DNA of 64,000 bases from Macquaria australasica. Its lineage: Eukaryota; Chordata; Actinopteri; Centrarchiformes; Percichthyidae. The notes beneath the pieces were generated by a model. It was not told the DNA's origin, searched no databases, and was given only the letters and a program-made list of their open reading frames with translations. A program made the position numbers and the translations under genes. The stretch covers positions 806,001 through 870,000 of the forward strand of contig SEMN01000148.1 in the NCBI GenBank assembly GCA_005408345.1, given 5' to 3'. Positions 22,640-32,400 of the stretch are shown piece by piece (the stretch's first letter is position 1; each line of letters opens with the position of its first letter).

Positions 22640-23100
22640 TAAGACGAGACGAGACAAGTTTATTTATATAGCATCTTTCAACAGCAAGGCAATTCAAAGT
22701 GCTTTACATAGACATAAAGAGATTAGACACTGTAGATACGATTTACAGTGCAGTACAAGATATGAATAAATAGTCCCGCACTTATTTTAATGAAAGGAAA
22801 TGGTAAACACAAAGGTTTTAAGCCTTGATTTAAAAGAACTGAGAGTTGGAGCAGAACTTTCTAGAAAACTGAACACTGCCTCTCCATGCTTAGTTTTGAC
22901 TCTGGGGACGTATGACTATGATGGTTCATAATGTAGCAGCAGATAATGAATGTATTTTGGCCCGTAACTATACAGTGCTTGATATAAACCAATAGTAGTA
23001 TTTTAAAATCCATTCTTTAATACACAGGAAGCCAGTACAAATCTTTGACATCTGAAGTGATGCGTTCCACCTTTGTAGTTGTTTAGACCTGATCTTGTTC
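22640..23100 (-). mobile_element. Teleost non-LTR/dispersed retroelement 3' fragment
   Basis: Starts with AAGTTTATTTATATAGCATCTTTCAACAGCAAGGCAATTCAAAGTGCTTTACAT, the reverse complement of a typical fish LINE/SINE 3' end. It continues with words shared by many fish repeats (GAACTGAGAGTTGGAGCAGA; GAAGCCAGTACAAATC). No intact frame remains. Confidence 0.65.
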
Positions 23101-23871
23101 TGTAATAGCACACATTGGCTGGATTTTACACATGTATTAGTAGTACTAGTAGCAGTCGTAGTGGCATAGTATTAGCAGTAGTAGTGGTAGTAGTATTTTC
23201 CAAGTCGAAAATTGTACGGCCAGTTTCCTGGACCAGAAGTAAACCCAGTTCTAGATAAGGAATAACCTAATACACTTTTAAATATATATGTACAATTATT
23301 TTGAAATGCTCTTAAATATAACTTTTGTTATTCCATTTAATCACCCTTTACATTAATCAAATTAACTACAAAAAGGGTCTATAATTATTAAAAAGTGTCT
23401 CAAGCCTCCATAACTGTAATGGTGTTAACATGTATACCAGTATCACCATCTTTAGAACTGTACTTTGCTCCCATCCTGATTAAGTGTTACAGTATGTGCT
23501 GTCAAGTTAGAAGAAGACCCACGCACAGTCTTGTTTTGGGTGATGGCATCATGACATTAAGACCTTGTGATTGTCCTGTCCTGCCCTGTCCTGTGTGTGT
23601 AAAAGGAAGACCAATTCATCAGCTGGAGAAAAAGAAGGAGGAGACTTTAGGCTGGTATCTGATTCCCTTCCTCTGTAGTGATGTAGTGTCCCCAGTAAAA
23701 GGGGCAGCGAGTAGCTTTGTTTAGCCTGCCCTCATCTAATTCGTGTGTGGTTTTGAGAGAGCGAGAGAGGGAAAGAGAGCATGCGGGCCACAGAGGCTGC
23801 ATCAGCCCCCTTAAGGAGCCATGGCCCCTGCTCTTAGAAATCCCAAGAAACTTCACACCTCTCTGTAGGGA

Positions 23872-23881
23872 CTATAAATAG
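23872..23881 (+). promoter_or_regulatory. MEF2-type CTATAAATAG site / TATA box in a GC-richer island
   Basis: CTATAAATAG fits the MEF2 consensus YTAWWWWTAR exactly and also contains TATAAATA. It lies about 5.4 kb upstream of the myl1 ATG, just after a block with CCCCTTAAGGAGCCATGGCCCC. It could be a muscle enhancer, a distal promoter or chance. Confidence 0.35.
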
Positions 23882-23964
23882 GCTCCATCTGTGCCACCAG
23901 GCTCAGTTACAGCCTCATTCCTTTTGGCATGGTTGGAGGACATGGAAGGAAGCGCTCAGGGTTT

Positions 23965-23979
23965 GGGGGGGGGGGGGGG
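23965..23979. repeat. G15 homopolymer
   Basis: Fifteen consecutive G, about 90 bp after the CTATAAATAG site. Confidence 0.9.
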
Positions 23980-25835
23980 TGGACAGAACCAGAATCCAAG
24001 CTCTACTCTCTAGTCATCACAGATGGCTGACTGGGTGACCTCTGCTGCATGTTTTGTGGCAAAGGAAGTCCATCGGTGCTCTCTGTCATTTCCTTCCCTA
24101 CAGCAACCCTCTCCACACTCCAACTCCCCACAGAGACAAAATACCAGTGACCTGGGTCCATCTTTGGAATCTTACACCACACTGCACTCATCGCATTATT
24201 TTTTTCTCAAGCTCAGGTTCTTCCCATTTCATTAATCATGCTTAGCACAGTTGGACTCCGAGGTTAGGACAGGCGCTGTGTCTTAAAATCAGTGCCTCTG
24301 TCATTTCTCCTTCACAGAATCTTAATTGCACAGCTCACAGTTTCATGGCTGATGTTTTTTTAGTCCTGGTACTGGTAACATGAATGACATTTCTTTTGTT
24401 CGGTAAGAGAAATACTGTGAACTGAGGGTGAATTTGAGAGATTACTATGAATGCAAAGCAGCAAGCAGGCATAAGGGCTTTAGATCACACTGTCATTCCT
24501 GAGAGGAGACAGTTATAGTGCCTGTCCTCAAGCAAACCTGGAGGTTATATCATGAAATGGCCTGCTTGTCCCCCCAAGGACAAAGCCCGAGGGTGAGAAG
24601 GTGTCACAGAGCAGATAGATTCAGGCATAGCTTGCAAAAGAATATCCCCAAAAACTTTTCCTCTCACATCTATCTATTCTTCAATCTAAACTGACACAAT
24701 CCAAGACAGCTTCTTTGTCTTAGCTGATGAAAATCAACCTAGTTTACCACTGTCTACGCTTTATTCGATTAACATATTTTTCATCCCTGTGCGTGAGATT
24801 GTGTACCCTGCAGCATCCCTCTGTTGGCTGCAATATCTCTCCAGAATGCTGATGCAAATTAGGTGAAATGATTTAAATAAAATTAAGTAGCTGGCTAAAA
24901 ATAGTGTTTTGTTTAAATGGACCTCATTCGTTCTGTTCCATTTTGTACTACACTTTGGTTGTTGTTTCCCATTACTGTTTGCTGATGCTTAAACATCCCA
25001 ATTATCCCATAGTGATCACTGAGGTTTCATCTGATCTTATTCCCACCAGGCTCAAAATTATATTTATGATAATGTTTGAAACACAGTTGTGTGTGGCGAT
25101 AGAAGCTGACTAACTTCAAACCTTTATGTATGGAAGGCAATGTGGTTGTCATTACAGAGGGAACAAGGTTTGCTGAAAAAAAAAAAAAACTTTAATTTCT
25201 TTCATTATCTTATAATAGGCTGTGTGGACATTTTGCACACACAATTTTGTTGGCTCAATTACTCTAAAGGAAAAAATATATATGACCGGTTGAATTAGAA
25301 AAGGGCTAAAGAACTACACTTTTAGAGCACATGTTGGCCAACTGGAAGACCAGACTGCCCAAGAAAGACCACAGGTCAAGTAAAGAATATCAATAGCTCT
25401 GACAGCTGTCATTCATGGTCTTGGCCCTAACTAGGATATTTATAGACCAGTATTGTTTGAGCTTGGAAGAAGACAGGCTAACACCACTTGCATAACTTTT
25501 GCATTGTACTCAATGTTAACTAAGAACACTAGTCTTCATCCTCTCGTTAATACTTATTTTGCCTCTTTGTCACTGAGCTTTAGTTTAATATCACCGATCC
25601 ATAAAAAATGGATATTTGGCTCTGCCTACTGAATGTAATTTCATGCAGGTTATAGCCATGTCCCCTTTCCATACATGTTGTTTTTTATTGGGTTTTAAGG
25701 TATACTAGATGTCACTATGCACATGCATTGTGCAACGAAAATGGAGGAACTACTCCTAGGTGATAAGATTTTACATTGGAGGTACAATACATACAACCTT
25801 TTTTTGATGGAAGTGTCGACCTTTCAGTCAGTCAG

Positions 25836-26165
25836 TTGGTCCACCACTTTGGTCCAGTCTGAAATATCTCAACCACAACAACTATTGGATGGATTGACCT
25901 GGAATTTTGTGCAGACCTTTACAGCCCCCAGATGATGAATCCTGCAGACTTTGGTGATCCCTGACCTTCTAGTGCCAGCCTCAGCCTCAGCTGTACTTTG
26001 TGTTTAGTGCTAATGAGCAAATGTTAGCATGAACATAAACATAATACCTGCTAAACATCAACATGTTAGCACTGTCTTTGTGAGCATGTTAGCATGCTGA
26101 CCTTAGCATTTAGTTCAAAACACCGCTGTACAGTAAGTACAGCCAAACACAGCCGTTAGCATGAC
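25836..26165 (-). repeat. Teleost dispersed repeat, copy B (inverted relative to copy A)
   Basis: On the minus strand it reads GGGATCACCAAAGTCTGCAGGATTCATC ... CAATCCATCCAATAGTTGTTG ... GAGATATTTCAGACTGGACCAAAGTGGTGGACC, matching 17160-17430. The other end has the GTTAGCATGCTAACATG-rich region common in these repeats. Confidence 0.75.
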
Positions 26166-29060
26166 TGTAGACTAGTCTTGTCTTCTGTTTCCTTTACAGG
26201 TGATGACACCGGCCCACTGCATGGTGAAAGTCTGTTTTTAAATGCTGCTACAGTTTGTCACAAAAACAGAACAAAAGTAGTGTTATCAATTATGCCTTTG
26301 TCTTGGATGTATTTTGTTTAGGCCAGAGATGCAGGATTTAATATAATACCACCAACTGTGTTAAAGTGGCTACACAAAGCACTGCACACAACAAAAAATC
26401 ATTTTTTCATAATAATATCTCTGCCTCTGCAGTGTTCACATACATAAAACTCAAATCAGCTTGTTAAAAGTCTCTTTTTGAGGAAAGCATTTCTGACAAG
26501 AGCTTTAGCAATGCGTGTCCTTGATTTACATGTTTTCGAATGTGCAGATGCTGCACATAACCCGAGATGTTCTCCTGACTAGCAAGAGAAGGCTTTACTA
26601 AATGAAAACAAAAGACAGAAAACACAGCCTCTTGTGACCCAGGGACCTTTACCTTGAATTTCCTCTTCCTCTTTCCTCATTCTGCTATTATAGATGGCAG
26701 TGGTTGTCGCCATGGGTGGTTGCTGAAATTGATCCTCACCTGGCAGGTGTCACTGCCGTGCCCTTTACTGTACAGTTGAAGCTCCCTCCCCCCTTTAAAA
26801 GAACTGACCTCACACCTCCAGTATGGCTTTTCCAAAGGAGCTGGACACTGATGATGAATAAGTCAAGTGTTACATGTTTAGTCAGAAGGAGAAGATCGTT
26901 TATCTTCACTAATGTGATACTTAGAATGACTCAGTAACAGTATACTAAAAACATATTTAGAAACCTGTTGGTTAACGTTTGCTGCAGCAGCCCGAACAAT
27001 GTGTAAATGTAAACCACGCTATTTGAAAAGTTATTTTTGTTATTTGTCATGGGATACCTAAAATGCTGCTAAATGTCTAATTGCTTGGCTTCACATGCAA
27101 CCCAGTACTGTACACATATAAACCACACAATTAAACTTGTTTCTCTTGATTGTTAAATTAACTTGAATTTGTTTTCACAAACTGACCTGCTATGACGTCT
27201 CAATAAAGCCCAGCTCTACTACGCTGCTGAATCCATTAAGATTCTATAGTGGAGCTCAGATTGGACTGCAGCACAGGTGCAAGGATTTGGGCAGCGTTTC
27301 TATAAGGGGAGGGAGCGGAGGGAAGTCAGACTCTGAGAAGGTGCAGTGGGGTGCTGGGGGTGAACCCTGATGACAGCTGAGGGACTGAGGCTTTCTCTGG
27401 CTTGCCCTCATGGAGATGGGGTCAGTGAAAGCAAGTGGGGGGATGGGCGTCGGGGAGGGGGGCTGTAGGGTGGAGGAATTTATGCAGCTCCTTCGTCACC
27501 AGGCCCTGTCACCGTGGTGGGGGCAGGGCTGCACCGCTGGCACTGGGAGACAGATATAGACAAGAATTAAGGAGACAGAATGTGCACTCTTAGCCTTGCC
27601 TGGGTTACTGGCATCAGCAGCTGAAAGCTCCACTGGATCTCCATCTCCCTGTGCTTTTACGTCACATCCTCCCCCACCAACACAGAACCCCAAATTGAAC
27701 ACAGGTGCTGCTTTACCCAACACACGTTGTCAGTGACTAGAAATAAACAAGGGTTCATTATTAGATCTGAAAGACACCATTTCCACCACCTGTCCACCTA
27801 AAGCCTGGTCCTTTGACAGTTTCTCAAATTTGAGCTAATTTGATCAGTTGCTTCTTCTTTTTTTTCTCCCCACAAACTTCCACTTGCATTTATTTCTTCT
27901 TAAGTTTACCACACTGTTTGGCACTAATACATATTTATTCGAAATGTGTTTGTATCAGAACTTCACTGAAGCCAGATATAAGATGCTCATACTGAGTAAA
28001 ATATTCAACCAAATATGCCATGCTCTTATGGCTGCACCATTACATCAAATGCAGATATTCTAGATATGTTGTCTATCATTTTATACACATTTACCCCAAA
28101 TTCACCCTGATGTAGGATAATTATATTTGTGGAAACTCTGGGATCTATGCTATATTTCAAATGGAGTTCAGCGCAATGCTTGGCTACACAGCAGTTGATA
28201 AAGATGAGTAAAAGTAAAGAGTCCAGCAGAGTTGCAGTCGAGGATGAGTTACACTCACATCAGTAATATTATGGTGAATAAAAAAGCGTCTAATCATGAT
28301 GAGGCAAAACCCCACTAAAATCATATATTGACATGTTGACATAACCTCCACCCTTTTGAAACTGCTTATGAGGTTCGCTGTCAGTGTGAGATGTGACTCC
28401 TGAAGATCTGGCTTAAAGGAAAAAGGTGAATAAAGTCATTAAATTAGAAGGTGAGTGAACAGAGTTTAGGCTAAGTTACCCTCAACCACAGGGTACATGT
28501 CAGAGCTACACTGATACTATAGTGCCCAGGGCATATGACCACGAACACCTTCTTCTTTTCTGGGAAACCCTCCTCACTATATTTCCCATATCTTAGTCCT
28601 GGCCATTTTTTGAAACATTAACTTCTACCTGACAGAGGCTGATGTTTACCAGAGTGAGTAAAATAATATGCAACTCCACATGGGATCTACTCTTCACTTT
28701 ATAGCGAAAAGCTCTCTCTCAGTGCTCAATGTAGGCTTTAATGAGTCCTTTTCCTTGAGAGGCTAGTTGCCGATTAGAGTGTTATTTGTCACATGATTAT
28801 AAAGAGGGCAAAATGGGTACAACATTAGTCGTCTTTTAATATCTACAAATCTGCGCTAAACTATCCTCAAACTGGTTTCTGTTTCCCAGATGAGTTCAGA
28901 TTGTGCGTAATGGTGCGCAACGCTGTGCGTAAAAGTGGAACTGTTGTGTGGAACACTTGTGGTCCACAGGAAATCTCATGGCCCCAGATAACCTTTCACA
29001 CTGTTTCCAGTGTTTTCGTTTTAGATTATAGATATATGGCATAAATAAACACTTTAAGGC
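26166..29060. other. Intergenic, upstream of myl1
   Basis: Mostly AT-rich, no gene seen. A GC-rich block at about 27250-27700 holds CAGGTG and CAGCTG E-boxes and could be regulatory. The minus frame at 27496-27723 inside it is Gly/Ala/Pro-rich without homology. Confidence 0.45.
27250..27700. promoter_or_regulatory. GC-rich block with E-boxes, candidate myl1 enhancer
   Basis: Contrasts in composition with both flanks. It contains CACAGGTGCAAG near 27277, GACAGCTGAG near 27374 and TTTCTATAAGGGG near 27298. Lies 1.6-2.1 kb upstream of the myl1 ATG. Function is inferred only. Confidence 0.25.
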
Positions 29061-29066
29061 CCGCAG

Positions 29067-29076
29067 CCATATATGC
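29067..29076 (+). promoter_or_regulatory. myl1: CArG-like element upstream of myl1
   Basis: CCATATATGC differs from the SRF consensus CC(A/T)6GG at the last base only. It lies about 120 bp upstream of the TATA box, a usual place in muscle promoters. Confidence 0.35.
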
Positions 29077-29170
29077 CATCCATGTTTAGAGAGCACCCCT
29101 CCACACACACACACACCCCTCCCATCCGCTATCCAATCCTTACACGGGGACAGCGTTGACGGGGGTCAAG

Positions 29171-29194
29171 AGGAAAAATAGCCTCATATATATA
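29171..29194 (+). promoter_or_regulatory. myl1: myl1 core promoter: MEF2-like motif and TATA box
   Basis: TATATATA at 29187-29194 lies about 120 bp before the ATG. Just upstream is AGGAAAAATAGCC, a partial MEF2 match. Transcription is expected to start near 29220, giving a 5' UTR of roughly 95 nt. Confidence 0.6.
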
Positions 29195-29314
29195 CACCCA
29201 AACGGTCATTTCTTGCTCCGAGTCCTCTCCACTCTGTGCTACACTCCTTGTGTTGTCACCCGAACCGGGAATTTTCTGTGCTTCAGGAACAAAGTAGTTC
29301 TACTATCAGCTGAA

Positions 29315-29449
29315 ATGGCACCCAAGAAGGACGCTAAGGCTCCCGCCAAGAAGGCCGAACCTGCACCAGCACCAGCACCAGCACCGGCACCGGCAGCCGA
29401 GCCAGCCCCTGCTCCAGCGGCTCCCGCAGTCGACCTGTCCGCTGTCAAG
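29315..29449 (+). CDS. myl1: myl1 exon 1 (MLC1f-specific extension)
   Basis: Residues 1-45. Lys-rich start, then seven Ala-Pro units in a row, then more Ala/Pro and VDLSAVK. Donor AAG|GTACAA, phase 0. Confidence 0.95.
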
Positions 29450-32400
29450 GTACAATGACCGTGAAAGCATGAGTTCTGCTGTGGGGAGGGACGGAGATAA
29501 GATGATGGCTGCTCAGGAAGAGCTGGGATTTGACTTTCCCGTTCACACTCAGAGGTGCAAGATAGAACTAGACCGACTTTAGTGGTTCCCATGGGGGTCC
29601 TTGAGGAAGCCCCAGAGAAAACAAGCAATGTTTTTTTTCTTTTTTTTTTTATTCCACCCATTTGAAGGAGGGCCAATGCGAGAATAACATAGGACTACTT
29701 TGATCATAGATGTCAATTATTTACAGTGCAGATGCAGCCTAATTACACGTGCATTATGTCCTTGAAAAGGGTCTTTGGTTTAATGCACATCCGTTTTCAC
29801 CTTGACATAACAGGCCAAGCACAACAAATCCTAACCAGAGCTGACACATTTACATGAACATCTATGCGTGGAGGGAGTTAATAGGGAGTTAGTGAGAGCA
29901 GCAGTAGGTTTGAAGGAACACACTCAGAGTTGCGCAGTGGACTGAGGAGAATGGCTAGAACCATGGATAGCTCACCATGCCTATGACCACGCCCCCTGGC
30001 TCTCAGGATTGGACTAACAGAGTGGTGACTGATGCGTGATGGCAATGCAGGGTGACACCAAATGTGGACATGTTAATGTAGCTAAAGATGGACCTCCACA
30101 GATCGGGTGCCAACATGTGAAGTTAATTTTGACAAAGAGACAAGTTTAATCCCTGTGTAGACCTGATCAATTAGTCTAGATTAAGTGGAAACGCCTGGCT
30201 ATATAATAAAAGTCGTTTTGTTGTTGATTAAATGGCATGTACATACGCTTGCATTTGTATGTCTTACACTAATATGGCTGATTTGTATTGGCTTCTAGGT
30301 GGAATTCAGCGCAGACCAGATTGAAGGTAAGTACACCTCATTTTACCTTTGCAACCATGTGACACTCCATTCAATCCATAAAAAAGACTAATAAGATTGA
30401 GAGTAAAACAATGTAGAGTACTTTGGCCCTCCCTTAAAACATGCGCTTAGTGCCAACCTTCAAGAGATTTGTTACTGGGTCTTGAAGTGTTCATGACAGA
30501 TGGTCACCTTTGTCATGTTTGTGTTTCAACCATCCATGAGAACAGCAGATGTCTTGTGAAATCTGATAGTGGCTATAAAGCTAAGAAACCATTCACATGT
30601 CCAGTAAACTTTAAGCAAACTTTAAAATGTCACGAAACAAACAAAAAACAAGTGTGTTTTCAGCAGCTGAAGCAAATAAAAACTCAAATGCTACATCACA
30701 AAGAAAGCATCCACAACATGGTGGTCTTTGACAAATTCTTACTTTGAGAGCGCGCACACAGCGAGGTGCAGATCAGTGTGAGCTTCACTGCAAGTCCATT
30801 AAAAGTGAAAACACGTCGCACAACTCTTCTCCAGAAAACCATGTTTTATTCACCAAATGATTTCGGCTAGTTTCCTTCATCAGGGTGTCTTTAAAACAAA
30901 ATCATAATTTCTTGGCTAAATGAATTGCTAGTTATATATAATTTTTTTTAAAATGTTGTCAATGCAACATTTTGCAAGTAATAGTCTATAAAAAAAGGTA
31001 GTGTATTGTGCATCCAGTGCTAAACATCTGCAGGCTTTCATTCCAAACAAACACAAGCTGATTGTACTAATTATCGCCTTCAACCAGAGCAGGTAAAACA
31101 AATACAGTAAATTAGCTGGTTTCAGGTAAAAAAACAACATTTAAATTATATCACATATTAACCATAGCCACAGACCACTGATGCCGAGGGCTTCATATAA
31201 TAACTGCAGTGTCACAAATCAATCCAGCCAATCCCTGTGTCCTGACATTAACTGCAGATTGTTGGAGACATGGGACTCTGTGTCACTAGATCAGAGATAT
31301 CAAACCATATGCCAACAGGCTACATATTTTCATAGCAGTCAAGCTCTTTTCAGGCATTACAGAAGGAGAGTTTGGAAGAATAGTCAAAGGATAGTGTAGT
31401 GTCTGACAGAAAGAAAAACCTGTGTGCTATTGGTCCCTTCCCTGGATTGGACACCTCCAGACCTGTCGTCTGACCGGCTGCTAGTTACACTGCAGTCAGC
31501 ATTCCCTACTTTTACTCAGCTCACCCACAGAGGGCCTTGCCTTTAAAAGGAGGGGGCTCATATTCTCAGCTATGTTTATCAATTCCAAGGTGGTCTTTTA
31601 AAAGAGCCCATGGCCCTGCTGAGAGAGAGAGAGACGGGACAGCTGAGATAGAAATAGTTTGAAGGGTGACGGAGCTCGACAGGAGTCAGTCCATACAGTC
31701 CATAATACCACAACCTACAGAGTTGTCTTGCCCTTGTTTTATGTTTCCCTTGTCAGTTTGTCGGGGAGCTGCCTCCACCTGCTGGCAGGCACACAACAGT
31801 CACAGCTACACTTGGTGAAATGCAAACCACTGTTTCCAATTGTGGGAAAAAACTGCATTTTACACACACTATAGAAAATGCAGAGGTATATATTTAATAT
31901 AAAACAAAACACAGTTTTGTTTATTAACATAAATTAATTTCAAATACATTTTGAAGCTGGAACTGGAGCTGCATAGATTATTATACCTTAAACAATGTTA
32001 ATTGACATGATATGACTTTGCAGAAACAATTTTCTTTTAAAAAAACAGACAAATAAAAACAACATACAAGTAAGTGCAACCAAGTTTATGCAACTACATG
32101 TAAAATGCTGCTTCACTACTAAATAGACTCACTGCTGGTTCTAGTGTTATTTTTGGAACTGCAGATGAAACTTACTACAATACATGACTTTAATAAAATT
32201 AATAAATAAAAATAAAATTCCCTTTAAAATTACAATTATTGTTTTAATTCAACACTATCATTTATAACACTACACAAATACCCTCCATCTGAGTAAGTTA
32301 ATTTGAATTTTTTAAAGGAACTATCACTTTCTAAAGGAATTACCACAGTGCATATAACACTACATCTGTTGAATATATATCATATATTTTAAAACGAATG

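Larger units (their letters stand above)
23101..25835. other. Intergenic, central part
   Basis: Holds short AGT-type triplet clusters near 23140-23195, a G homopolymer at 23965-23979 and a GC-richer block at about 23740-24240 with a TATA/MEF2-like site. No gene recognised. Confidence 0.5.

Noticed and set aside
19295..29314. lancl1 between cps1 and myl1, as in human
   Set aside because: No frame in this interval resembles a LanC-like protein.
29239..29676. 145-codon minus-strand Ala/Gly-rich frame
   Set aside because: Antisense shadow of the Ala-Pro repeat of myl1 exon 1.
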